64,000 bases of DNA from Lepus europaeus. Taxonomy: Eukaryota; Chordata; Mammalia; Lagomorpha; Leporidae. The DNA lies in contig NC_084836.1 of assembly GCF_033115175.1 (NCBI RefSeq), forward strand, positions 66,585,797 through 66,649,796, written 5' to 3'. Below, one piece after another: positions 35,394 to 45,940 of this stretch. Within the stretch, counting starts at the first letter, position 1. Each line of letters opens with the position of its first letter. A model generated the notes under the pieces. That model did not search any database. It worked only from the letters and a program-made list of their open reading frames with translations, and was not told the DNA's origin. Position numbers and translations under genes: made by a program.

Positions 35394-35717
35394 GGCTTGG
35401 CACTATGGCATAGCAGGTAAAGCTGACACCTGCAGTGATGGCATCCCATATGGGCGCCAGTTCGAATCCCAGCTCATTCACTTCCAATCCAGCTTTCTGC
35501 TATGGCCTGGGAAAACAGTAGAAGTTTGCCCAAGTCCTTGGGCCCCTGCACCTGCATGGGAGTCCTGGAAGAAGCTCCTGGCTTCTGGCTTCAGATCAGC
35601 ACAGCTCTAGCTATCATTTGGGGAGTGAACCAGAGGATGGAAGACCTTTCGCTCTCTCTGGCTCTACCTCTCTCTGTAACTCTTTCAAATAAATAAAATA
35701 AATCTTAAAAAATAAAA
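35394..35717 (+). mobile_element. CSINE SINE
   Basis: Plus-strand copy with GGGGCTTGGCACTATGGC head, B box GTTCGAATCCC and AAATAAATCTT tail. Confidence 0.87.
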
Positions 35718-36898
35718 GAAAAAGAAAATAGAGGATAGAAATGGCCACTCCTCACAGTCAGATTGGGAAGAGATGGCCAAAGTGTACAGCCCCCCAATGC
35801 CAGCAGAGAACTGGAGCAAATAACAGCCCCAAGCCTTTCAAACTCAGATTCCATGATTGAATGGATAATCATCCCAGCGAGAGAAGAGACTGGGCCCCAG
35901 GAGCCAGGATGCCAGTTGTGCCAGTCCAACACCCTCTCCAGCTTCGAGAATGAAATGAAAGTGACCGGAAGTTAGGGAGGGGTGTCCAGGACTGGCCCTA
36001 AAGGTATTTGGACTATGGCACATCAGAGGGGGCCAGGGGCCAAAGGCCTTCCGTTTGGGGGCTTTCATGAGTGCTTGGGGTAAGGGGAAGGAGGGAGGGA
36101 AAGGAGGGAAGGAGGACCTGGGGGAGGGGCAGACAGGAACAGATGCTCCCAGATCTAAAGAAACAATGGGGGGGGGGGCAGGATCAAACAGAGGAAGAGG
36201 AGGGGGAGGGGGGGAGAGGGAAGAGAACAAAGGTGCAGGGAGATGGGAGCCTCTCCCATAAGAGGAGAGATAAAGGGGAAGCCAGGAGATGTCTGAACCA
36301 ACATCTGCACAGCTATAAAACCTTCTCCTATGTGCCACTGGCCGAGGCCGCTCTGGAGTGGACAGGTCGGCCCCTGAGCTGGCCAGGCCATGAAGCTCTT
36401 TGCACCTCCGTCGTCCCTCCCAGATGGCCACTCGGGCCTTTTGGTTCTCCTTCCTCTACCTTTACAGTGGGAGGCAGTTGAGGGGCATGGGTGGAGGCGG
36501 GGGGGGGGGGCATTGTCCCATAGGGTTACTGCAGGAGGGTGGGGGGAGAGGCTGGGGGATGCGGCCACGGCGCCCCGGAAGCAGCCCAGGAAACACAGAG
36601 CTGGAGGCAGTCACATTCCAGCGAGGCGGGCGGAAATCATCTGAGGAAGTGAGTTGGTGAGGGAAGGCCCCTTCTCCGCTGCACACCTGCTCCAGGTCCG
36701 GCAGGGACCAGAGAGCGGGGGAGGGGAGCGGAGCGTGCTGAAGGCAGAAATATGGAAAGATTGAATACCTGCCCCGTGTCTCCTCTGTTCCTCCAGCGAG
36801 GACTCAAGCCCACGCTGCAGCCCTTTCTTCCCAAATCGGTTCCAGCTGAGTGTAAAGACACCACATGCACAACGTGGCAAGCTCAGTGCTACTGCCTA
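35718..36898. other. Purine-rich flank without gene
   Basis: Strong G/A bias at about 36040-36270 (repeated GGAGGGA units) with G-runs at 36168-36178 and 36500-36509. No protein feature. Confidence 0.45.
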
Positions 36899-37245
36899 AG
36901 GGGGGCGGGGCTGAGGCACAGCGTGGTAAGCCGCTGCTTGGGACAGCGGGACAGCGGCACCCCCCCCCCATCAGTCGGTGGTTCGAATCCTGGCTACTCT
37001 CCTTCCAATCCGGCTTCCTGCTAATACATCCTGGAAGGGAGGAGATGACCGCCCGAGGACTTGAGCCCCTGCCACCCGTGTGGGAGACCCGGCTGGAATT
37101 GTCCAGGCTCCTGGCTTGGGCCTGGCCCGGCTCTGGCCTAAATGCTCTGTTGAGAGCATTTAGGGAGTGAACCAGGGGATGGAAGATCTCTTTCTCTGTT
37201 GCTCTGCCTTTCAAGTCCATGAAGGTAAAAAACATTTTTAAAAAG
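36899..37245 (+). mobile_element. CSINE SINE, last before the HOX repeat desert
   Basis: Plus-strand copy with B box GGTTCGAATCC and AGGGAGTGAACCAGGGG. No clear interspersed repeat is found from here to the right edge. Confidence 0.8.
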
Positions 37246-37799
37246 AGAGAGAGCCAAGTCATTTCTGTGACACAGAGAGAGAGAGAGAGGACCCCAACAG
37301 AAACAAACCAGTTTGGGGGCTTTCAATCCAGTGACTCACCCCCCCCCACACACACACACCATCAACAGCCCAGCCCTGCCCCTGCCCTGGATTTGAGATC
37401 TCATTTCCCTTTATAAAGGTCCTTACCCTAACCTGGCACACAGAGGCAAAGGCCAGGGGAGGAAGAAGCGAATTCTTTCCAAGGCTGCGAGGGAGGGGCA
37501 TTCTGGGCTGGAATCCCTTTGATGGAGGGAGTGTGGGTTTGGAGGCTGGGATAAAAGTTGGATCTCTCCTCTCCATCCCCACAAAGACGCACGGGGTCCC
37601 CTATCTGCTCGCTTCTTTTAAAAAAATAGAATTAGAAATCTCATTTGGTGGTGGTAGTGGTAGGGTACCGTACTGGTCAAAGAACCATGGAGAGTTGGTG
37701 CAGTTTTTCATGGGTGGAGAAAAAGCGAAAAACAAGTGGACGAGGGGAAAGGAAGGGGGAGGTTGAGACTCCCCCCCCAGGGCAAGACACCCCCCCCCC

Positions 37800-38600
37800 C
37801 CAGGCCGAGCCAGTTCACCGCGCTGTGAACCCGCCCCGCCGGCCACGCAACCCCGCGGCCTCCGCCCTGCGCCCTATTGTCCGTAGCCAGAGCCCGGGGG
37901 TCGTGACCCAGCCGAAGGCGACACCGCGCCCAGAGCGGACCGGCTTGGAACCAGAGGCGGCCCCGGAGGAGGAGCCGGGCCGCCGGCGGCCTCCTGAGCC
38001 TCGCCTCTGCTGGACCCCGGGCGCCCAGCCGCCGCGCGAAGACAGCGGCGTGTCGCCCCCTTCTTTGGCGCCCGGCGGCCCCGGAAGCCCGCGGCCCGTA
38101 GCGGGGAATCCTGGGCTTGGCTATTTGGCAGGGTCTGGGATGCACTCCCTTGCAGGGTTTCTCCGCCCGGAAACTCACGTTTGCTTTCCTCCCCCAGCCT
38201 CTGATGCGGCGAAGAGGGGGGATCAGAAAGGAGGGAGCCCTGGCTTGACCGCGCCCCGGCAGGCAGCCGCAGCAGCCCCCCTTACCCGGCGGACTCCGCG
38301 TATTAGGGACTCTGGAAGTGGTTGAAGGGGCCCTGGACTTAATAGCCCCTTCCCCTCTATCGGACTGCAGCCCTGGTCACAGGCTAACCTCCTGGCAGGC
38401 CATCGCTGCCATTCTAGTCCTCAGGACCCGTCTGGTAGGGGAAGGGGGTGGGGAGATGGAGCCGCAAAGGCCCCGCTCCCTGTTAGCACGGACGTGGGCT
38501 CAGCGGGGCCGCAGGAGAACGTAGAGAAGGAAGCCCCTGCCGAGTGGCGGGAAAGCCGGCCCGAGCCGGTGCTCTGGCCTCTGAGCGCAGATGCGAAAAC
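37800..38600. promoter_or_regulatory. CpG-rich segment downstream of HOXC4
   Basis: High GC with many CpG, strongest at 37800-38110, in a region without SINEs. It could be a promoter for non-coding transcription. No convincing splice or initiation signal lets me assign a strand. Confidence 0.4.
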
Positions 38601-39328
38601 CTCGCCTTGGCGCAGCCTCTCTGTGCTCCTCGGGTTAAAAAGGGATCAGAGCTCCTTGACCCGCGCGGGATCTAAGGGCTGTAAGGGGGATCCTTTTAGG
38701 ACTCTGGTCAAATAGGGCACCCACCATTTTCCGTTCTCAAGGGACAGCTGGAATTGAGATCCCTGGAGCAAGCCGCGGCCGCTGCTGGGGAGAAACTAAA
38801 CCAGGGCTGGGGACGACGGGTGCAGAAAAAGCAGGCGACGGGGTGGTGAGTTCTGCCAGGGACTGGTCAGAAGGCAGCAAGAGTTTTCGCTTCCCACCAA
38901 ATCCCCCAAATGTTTCTTTTGGGCCCCTGCCCATCCAGATAAATCACACGAACAGATGAGGAAGTTCATAAAATTGTATTCTTAGGTAATGACACCCAGA
39001 GAGGTAATAAATATTCCCTCCGCTCTGGTGGCCGCTGGAGACGGAGAATCCTCAGACTCCCGTTCTGAGCTTGGGAGGGGTGCCCTGAACAGAGGCGTTT
39101 CCCCGCGCACTGGCTCTCCAAGGTGGGAGCCGCATAGAAGCGCCTTTGTGAGCGCATGACTGTGCTACCCAAGGTGGCCCAGAAAGCAGAGCAAAAGATG
39201 GTGGCACCACCCTGCAGACACGGCACCCTGCGCCTGCCTCGGGGGCCCCTCTGGGATCAGTACCCCCTCCCAGTCCTAGACAAGCTGAGCATCTCCAAGC
39301 CCAGGCAATACCCTTCCTCTGTTCCACA

Positions 39329-39329
<1 letters not shown>

Positions 39330-39372
<43 letters not shown>
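39330..39372 (+). repeat. (CA)n microsatellite
   Basis: About 21 uninterrupted CA units, likely polymorphic. Confidence 0.95.
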
Positions 39373-39374
<2 letters not shown>

Positions 39375-42079
39375 CCAGCAGGAGGAAGATGTCTCTGTAC
39401 TTTCATCTGCCCAGTCCACTTAGGAAGAAAGATGAAACACAGGTTGTAGGGAAAAGTTTATGGGAAAACTTCGCCAACAGCTGCAAGAGGCCTCCAGAGA
39501 ATCCCAGTGGCCCCCTAGTTCTTTTCCCCAGCTCGCTCGCTTGCTTTCCTCTTTGAGCCAAGTTTCTTCACTCCCCAGGTACTCTGATCTGACCCAGAAA
39601 CTCCATCTTCCCCAAGCAGAACCCCTCCGTCCATCCCTCTGTCCGTCCGCAACTCAAGTTTCCCGCCTTCCCTCCCCAAGACTGGGACAACCAGAGAAAG
39701 AGTTTGAAGTTTTGTTCTCATCACCCCCGGGGGCAGATGGAGTGCTGACTTACTTACAGGGGCCTGGGGGCCTGGGGGGCTCTCTTGCAAGGCTGGTGCT
39801 GCCGGCGGCGCTGCGTGTCACCATGTCACCCCGTCTTCTTCTGACTTAGCCACTGCTGAGACAGGGCTCCTAGGCGCCAGCAGGCATGCAAGTGCCTGCC
39901 TCTCCCCTTCCTCTGGGCAAGAACTCCCCAGCCCCACAAAAGCGGTGGCATCCTAATCTGGAGGCCAGGGGCTGAGCCAGGGCTGGCTTGGGAGGGTCGG
40001 AGATGGGGGTGGGGGAGAGGTCAGAGGCGCTGCCGAATCTAAAGACCCTGGGAGAGAAAATGCCTTGTCCTCCCCATGAACCTGGCTGGGGCCTCCCCCC
40101 ACCCCCAGCCTTTCCCCTGCTTCTCAACCCAACTTCAATAAAAGCCCAGCCCTGGGCTTCCCAGCAGAGCAGCAGAGACCAAGGCGGGGGTGGGGGTGGG
40201 GGGGCTGGGGGGAGCCTCTTTGCCCCCACACCCCAGCCCTGCCCCCCACCCTGACTGCCTGAGCCCATTCTGGGTGGCCAGGTCCAAGGGGAAAAAATGG
40301 AGCCCAGGGGAAGGGAAGGCCAGGGGCTGAGAACTCAAATGTAAGGGATTGCGATTTTGCTTCGTTTGTCAGAAATTACAAATTTCAGCCCAGGATGGAC
40401 AGAGACCCCTGGAAAATGACTCTGTGAATGTGAGACGCAGGAGGGGAAAGAGATGCTCGTACAGAAGAGGAATAAACTAAATATCCCCATCTCTTAAAGC
40501 TGCTGCTTTCCCTGAGCTACACTGTGCAAGTTCAGGGAGAAACTTAAGCAATAAAATAGAGCGACTGCCTCCTCCTTGCTCTCAGTCCTTCGAATGAGCA
40601 AACTTGGGGAGGAAGGAAGCCTGGACTTCAGCCCCTCACCCCCACCCTGTTCCATCCTTGGCCTCTTTTCTTGAGGGTGCACCCCTCAGACCGTCTTTCC
40701 CTTTTCCCAAGTGCAGCCGCTGCCCGCCCCACTTCCCCACCCAAAAACCATTGGCTGGGGATGACAGGGGCCCTCCTCTGATTTGGCCCTCCATTCACTT
40801 GATCACAGAAAATCGCTCCAGATAATTGTTGGTCCTGTGTGGGCTGTCTCCAGGGGACCGCTGAGGGACCACAAAGTGCCCCTAAAGAACCACTCAGACA
40901 CGTGCATGCGCACACACCAGCCAGCCAGTGGGTCAAGGGGAAATAAATCCACAGCACAGCAAACAGATCTGCACAACTTGGTCTCAGAACCAAGGGAAGC
41001 AGCCACCCTGGCTCTGCCCCCTCCACCCTGAAATTCGGATAAACCGCCTGAAAAGCAGCTCCCCAACCACCCTCCCCCACCTGCTCCCAACAAACAAGTA
41101 AAAAACTGAGCAGGCCTTGTCTGGGGCCTGGTGTTCAGGAACAGAATTATTTGGGAGTCTTTGGCTTGAATTAATTATTCATGTCACTCAGGCCAGTTTT
41201 TTTTTTTTTTCTTTTTCTTTTTCTCCTTAGTCCCAAGGAAACAATTTTATTTAATTAATTTATTTCAGAGAGAGAGAGAGAGAGAGAGACTTGTGCAGGC
41301 CACCCCATGTCCTGCCAGGATCTGGGAGGCTGTGGGGAGAAGGGGAGGCCCCTGCCCCTCTCTGAGGGTCTTCTGGACACCTGGCAGATCGCTGATAAAA
41401 GTCTTTCCTTATCTCCAGGCAGTCAGCCTGTGAGGCCTGCCCGTGCTGGGGGGCCTGGCAGGCCGCAGGCCGCTGGCCTCCACTTCACCCTTTCCCCCAA
41501 GTCTAAACAAACAGAAAAGGCATCCTGACAGGGCACTTGGCTGCTTCAGAATCACCAGCTCAAAACCTTTCTTCTTCTAAGAGATGGGGAACGTAGGGGA
41601 GGGGCACGGCTCCCCCATCCGTCACCCCAAGGAGCCCTGGAGGCTCCAAACTCCTCTGCACATCAGGCAGGGCCCACTCAGCAGAGCCCAGGGAGGACAG
41701 TGGAAGACAAAAAGAAAGGACGGAGGCTAATGTAGACAAGTGAGGACCCCCCAGTTCCACCGTCGGTACCCCGGGGGAGGGGGGTCTGGCCTCCCTGCAG
41801 ACCAAGGGGAGCCTTAATCCTCCCCATCCTCTCTCCTCCCAAGACCTCCCTTACCCCAAAAAACCCCTTGCTGCTGCTTCTAAGGACACCCGGGAGACTA
41901 CAGTTGGGAGTTCAGATTTGTGTGTTTGCTCAGAGTAAACTCAGGCAACTCTGGAGGAGGTGGGGCAGCACCAGGCCAGAAGGAGGAAGAGGAGGAGGAG
42001 GGGCACAAAAAGAAACCATCAGACATTGCTGTAAAACTAATTCACATCCACTGGTTTATTATCGATCACGGGGCATTTC

Positions 42080-42832
42080 ACATCGACACTAAAATTCTTT
42101 ATTGCAAGTTTTACAATAATCAAGTAAATTCAGTCCAAAAAACACAACGACCACGACGGGGGTGGGGGGCGATCCTACCTACAGACCCTCTCTCTGAACT
42201 GAAAGTTCATCTTGGTTTTTCTTTTGGCCTCTGGAACTGAGCAGCTCAGAGAGGCTCCTCAGATGCATTTCAGCTTTGTCTGTTGTCTCTCCCCCCTCCT
42301 CCCACCCCCCCCCAATAATACAAAAGAACTTCATAGCTTTGTTCTCCTTAAAATGACTTCCCCCTCACTAACCTCCCTGGTGCATTTTCAATGCAAAAGG
42401 CCTAAGGAAAGTGGGGGGAAGGAGGAGGAGAAGGATGAGAATTGGCTTAAAAATCTCTCTCTTTTTCCTTTTTTCTTTTCCTCATTTCCCCTGAAATTCA
42501 CCCAAACCAGACCGTCACACTTGCAATATATAATTTTTGCAGCTTTTTTTTTCTCCTTAAAAAATAAATACCCCCCCAATCAATGGCCTTAAAAAAAAAA
42601 ACCCAGCAGGTACCATGCTAAAGACAACATTACATGCTTGACAGTGGAAGGGAACAGGGCAGAGAGAGTGTTTGTTTATCTGTTTTTGTCTGTTTGGAAT
42701 TGACAAGGGACAAGGTGGGGGGAAGCGAGAAAAGAACCAAAATATATATATATTAAATTCTATAAATAAGAGTCAGTTTGTGTGTGAGGGGAGGTGGGGG
42801 CCCGGGGTGGGGGCAGGGGTGTGAGCGCCGTT
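42080..42832 (-). other. HOXC4: HOXC4 3' untranslated region
   Basis: The region runs from just after the TAA stop at 42835-42833 to shortly past an AATAAA signal at 42103-42098, about 750 nt. It is A/T-rich with homopolymer runs and a short TATATATATA tract near 42740. No SINE interrupts it. The 3' end is inferred from the poly(A) signal only. Confidence 0.7.
42098..42103 (-). terminator. HOXC4: HOXC4 polyadenylation signal AATAAA
   Basis: AATAAA reads on the minus strand (TTTATT on plus), 730 bases after the stop codon, and is followed by a GTGTCGATGTG stretch that could act as the GT-rich downstream element. Confidence 0.65.
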
Positions 42833-44108
42833 TTATAACCTGGTAATGTCCTCTGCCCGCGGCTGCTCCGGCGGCGTGGCGCTCTGGGAGTGGTCCTCAG
42901 AAGGGCCCGGGGTGGCTGCCGACAGGGCGCTGGGCGCGGCGCCGGCCGGGGGCGCTGACCTGACTTTGGTGTTGGGGAGGCGGTGGTCCTTCTTCCATTT
43001 CATGCGGCGGTTTTGGAACCAGATCTTGATCTGCCGCTCGGAGAGGCACAGCGAGTGGGCGATCTCGATCCTTCTCCTCCGGGTCAGGTAGCGGTTGTAA
43101 TGAAACTCTTTCTCTAATTCCAGGACTTGCTGCCGCGTGTAGGCTGTCCTCGAGCGCTTGGGTTCCCCTCCGTTATAATTGGGGTTCACTGGGGGGGAGG
43201 GGAGGGGAAAAGCAGAGAGTGGGGTTCAGAGGCGGCAGGCTCCCCAGCCCCCACCCTCACCCCATCCTCAGCTCTGAGGAACAGGAGGCGGGAGCGGTGG
43301 AAATGAAGTCATCAAGCTAAATGGGTTATAAAGAAGTTGAAGGAAGCTGGCGACTTTGTAGTGTAATAAGAGGGGAATCCTCATTGTAACGACACTGAAT
43401 TATTTATGCGCCCTTAGAAAGCGAGCATAGTTTTCACACATACATAACAGATCGTAGCACATGGCTCGGACTGCCCAGAGTAGCTAAGCCATAAAATTTA
43501 TGGGGGATGTAATTACCCATTCTCGCTCGTAAATCCAGTTCAATTGTGCTAACCCAGAGTCGCTCCTGGAGAGAGAGGGGGAAGGAGAGAAAAGAGGACG
43601 GGGCCGGAGGGGGCCGGGAGGGTGGGGAGCGCCGGGGAAGGGGGGGGAGCAAAGCGCAAAGTTGCCTACCCGTGCTCACGTGGATTTTCTTCATCCATGG
43701 GTAGACTATGGGCTGTTTGCTGGCGGCGCTGGAGGGGTGATCGGGGGCTGGCTGGCTGCAGGCTGGCGGGGCTGGGGACGGGGAGGCGGAGGCGCCCGAG
43801 AGAGGCGCCGGCTCACAGAGCGGCTGCGATTTCTCGGGGTGGTGGTGGCCCGCCTGGGCCGGCCCGTGGCCTCGCGAATTGCCTGGCCCCTGGAGACTGG
43901 TGCAGCTATACTGGCGCTCAGGGTAGCTGGGGCGCGGAGGCGGTGGTGGGTACAGCTCCTGGTGGTGATGCTGGAATCCCGATTCCCTGGTCCGGCCGTA
44001 ATATTCCGGACTGTGTTCAGGGATGTAGCTATTTTGCGAATATTCTTCGCATGGAGGAAATTTCGGATCGATGTAGTTAGAGTCCATCAAATACGAGCTC
44101 ATGATCAT
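42833..44108 (-). CDS. HOXC4: HOXC4 homeobox transcription factor, two coding exons
   Basis: Exon 1 coding is 44108-43670 and exon 2 is 43188-42833. The donor GTAGGC follows base 43670 and the acceptor AG is at 43190-43189, so a valine codon is split as G|TG. The joined 795 bases encode 264 residues, the usual HOXC4 length. The N-terminus [19 protein letters not shown] is the paralog-group-4 signature, followed by a proline run near residue 55. The PBX-contact hexapeptide VYPWMK is at 135-140. The Antennapedia-class homeodomain spans 156-215 with recognition-helix motif WFQNRR, Gln at homeodomain position 50 and Asn at 51. A Ser/Pro/Ala-rich tail ends in AEDITRL. The product is a nuclear DNA-binding regulator of anterior trunk identity. 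The start is the first ATG of the conserved N-terminus. An ATG two codons later is less likely. The reading frame is intact. Identity to HOXC4 is by recognition of the protein, strengthened by HOXC5 lying upstream. Confidence 0.98.
43189..43669 (-). other. HOXC4: HOXC4 intron with homeodomain-site-rich element
   Basis: This 481-base intron has GT at 43669-43668 and AG at 43190-43189. The part next to exon 1 (about 43400-43540) is AT-rich and contains TAATTAC at 43509-43515, a palindromic CCATAAAATTTATGG block at 43489-43503 and TTATTTATGCG near 43400. Group-4 and some other HOX introns are known to carry conserved homeodomain-binding enhancers (HB1-type). That this is one is inference. Confidence 0.85.
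43560..43970. promoter_or_regulatory. HOXC4: CpG-rich segment over HOXC4 exon 1
   Basis: GC-rich sequence with frequent CpG covers the 3' part of exon 1 and the start of the intron, encoding the Pro/Ala/Ser-rich linker. HOX genes are typically embedded in CpG islands that are Polycomb targets. The exact limits need a computed CpG ratio. Confidence 0.5.
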
Positions 44109-44300
44109 TAATTTCTGGAGTGGAAAATAATTTTTCTCGCTTTGTCGTTTTTCTGCTCCATAAAGCCCTCCTACTAGCTAGCGACCCTGTAAAGTTACTT
44201 TCACCATGTGACTCCGCCGGCCAATCACACGGAGCAACCCAGTCCCCGGATAAGGAACCGAATCGCTTTATTCAAAATGTATCCAATTTTTTGTGTGTGT
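44109..44300 (-). promoter_or_regulatory. HOXC4: HOXC4 proximal promoter with CCAAT box and E-box
   Basis: Upstream of the ATG, CCAAT lies on the plus strand at 44221-44225 (ATTGG toward HOXC4) and an E-box CACATG at 44210-44205, followed by TTTACAGGGTCGC and CTTTATGGAG. The paralog HOXB4 promoter is known to be driven by NF-Y and USF through such sites, so the same arrangement is likely here. A splice acceptor (CTCCAG) ends at 44115, leaving only six untranslated bases (44114-44109). It would accept longer transcripts from upstream non-coding exons. No clear TATA box is seen in this stretch. Confidence 0.7.
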
Positions 44301-45499
44301 GGTGGTGGTGCTGCTTGGGGGGGGGGGCAGTGATGTGGGGTTAGCTGGCAGAGGCTGGGATGCCCCCCCCCCCCAGCACACACACCCCTCCAGACTGGCA
44401 GTCCCTTCCTGCTCGCAGCTCCGGCTCCACAGCCTGGGCACTGAGGGGGGTGGGGGCGACTCTCAGCCCCTGCTCGGGGTCTCCCCTCCGGCCTCCAGTG
44501 GGCCCCGGCTCCCAGGCTTTCCCAGAGGTCTCTGTTATTTGCCATGGCGTCTCAGTCTGTGTAGGTCACCCGGCAGTGCCACTCTTTTGCAGGAAGAGGA
44601 AGTTGAATGAAGACTGGAGTGGAGGTTGGATGGGGAGGGGCCCAGGCTGAGCCAAGGTGGCTGGAGAAAGCCTGGGGTGCCCCCCCATCCAAGGATACCA
44701 GAGTCCAGCGCCCCTCCCCCCACACACTCACCCAACCCTCTGGCCATGGGGCTGGCGAGGCAGGGTCCAAGCTGGACCAGGCAGGTAGAGGCAGCTGGAT
44801 GCAAATGATTCTGACGTCATTTCTGGAGGTCTGGGGGTTGAGCCCCCCGCTGAAGAGAAACAGGAAGTGGTTGGCAAAAGCAGAGATCAGCAGCCGCACC
44901 CTCCCAGCCTGCCCAGTGACCCTTCCCTGCCCCAGCCCCGGGAGCAGGGGCTCTGTCCTGCTGCGGGCTCCGACATCCCCGGCTCCTTTCTGATTCCTGC
45001 CTCCATGGGGCTGACTCCTAGGGAGCCCGGGTAGAAGGAGAGCTTTCTACCAGCAGTCACTGCCCGGGGATGGTGACCAAGCCAAGGCCCCAAGCGTTCT
45101 TCTCTCCGCAGCCCCCTGGAGGGTAGAGATTGCTTGCTTCCGGCCAGGGACTGTATCCACGTAACACGTGTGTGTACATGTAAACACGCATTCCCGAGGC
45201 CAGCTCCCGGCTGTCTTCCAAAAGCCGAGGGCTGAGCTCACCATGCTGGGGAGGTGGGGAGGGCCTTGGGGGTGTCCAGCCCCTTCTCACCCCCTCCCTT
45301 CTTTCTGCCACCCACACGGACAGCAGCATCCTGATGGGGGGGGCAGCAAGGCCACAGAGGTGGGGCAAGCAAGGGCTGCTTTCCCACCCACCCCCTCAGC
45401 CTGGGGTGGCCACGTCCTGTCCCCATTCCAATTAACTGATCTTTCATGACTGCGAGTTGGGGGGTAGCAGAAGGGAGAGCCCAGGGAGGGAGCCGGGTC

Positions 45500-45940
45500 C
45501 CCTTGTTGTACTTGATAACAATTATAGTTTAAAATCATAGCTTGCAGAGGCTTGGCTATATTTTACTTGATAACAATAAAAGTGACACATAAAGTTAACT
45601 GTTTATGTTTTATTTATTAGACTAAAGCTGCCAGCGGTGGTAGGAGCGCTTGCCTCGTCGCTACAGCTTTTATAGGGTTGTAAAACGTCATAAATCAGTC
45701 TCGCGGAATCGCCCGTACTCTTTGTGTCGGCGGCGGCGCAGGGCTGGCGGCCGCTGGCTGCCTGCTCCCTCCTTTCCACGAAAAGTCGTAATGTGATTTT
45801 TTTCCCTCTGATTTTATTATTATGATCGCCGCCGTGATTAGTCAATCTACCTTTAATTCGCCGCCCTACGCTGCCTCCTCCCAGCCCAGCCTGGTTGACA
45901 CTTGAATAAGTACCTTTTAAAACGGCATAACAAGTATTTG
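45500..45940 (-). promoter_or_regulatory. Candidate upstream HOXC4 promoter or enhancer
   Basis: The minus strand has a PBX-HOX type site TGATTTATGAC (45697-45687), then TATAAAAG at 45674-45667, then mixed CpG-rich sequence, all oriented toward HOXC4 about 1.5 kb away. Nearby are TTTTATTATTATGATCG and TGATTAGTCAATC near 45810-45850 and AT-rich CTTGATAACAATTATAG near 45520. Motif order suggests a TATA promoter. No transcript evidence is available. Confidence 0.45.

Larger units (their letters stand above)
37250..42079. other. SINE-free flank downstream of HOXC4
   Basis: No coding gene is supported. A CpG-rich segment lies at 37800-38600, a CA microsatellite at 39330-39372, an AT-rich homeodomain-like patch ATTAATTATTCATG near 41170 and a short GA tract at 41269-41289. 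In human a long non-coding RNA starts soon after HOXC4 on the same strand. A counterpart may start here but I cannot place its exons. Confidence 0.55.

Noticed and set aside
1-37245. Dozens of 60-130 residue frames with phrases such as [15 protein letters not shown] or [11 protein letters not shown]
   Set aside because: They are translations of the SINEs in different frames and recur wherever a copy lies. They are not genes.
37645-38325. A 226-residue open frame on the plus strand
   Set aside because: Pro/Arg/Ala-rich translation of CpG-rich DNA with a poly-Pro run from a C homopolymer. No domain or splice context.
41225-41295. TTTATTTAATTAATTTATTTC followed by a GA tract, like a SINE tail
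   Set aside because: No SINE body follows. The sequence after the GA tract does not match the C-repeat CTTCCATCC segment, so it is treated as a simple AT and GA patch. A masked search could show a highly decayed tail.
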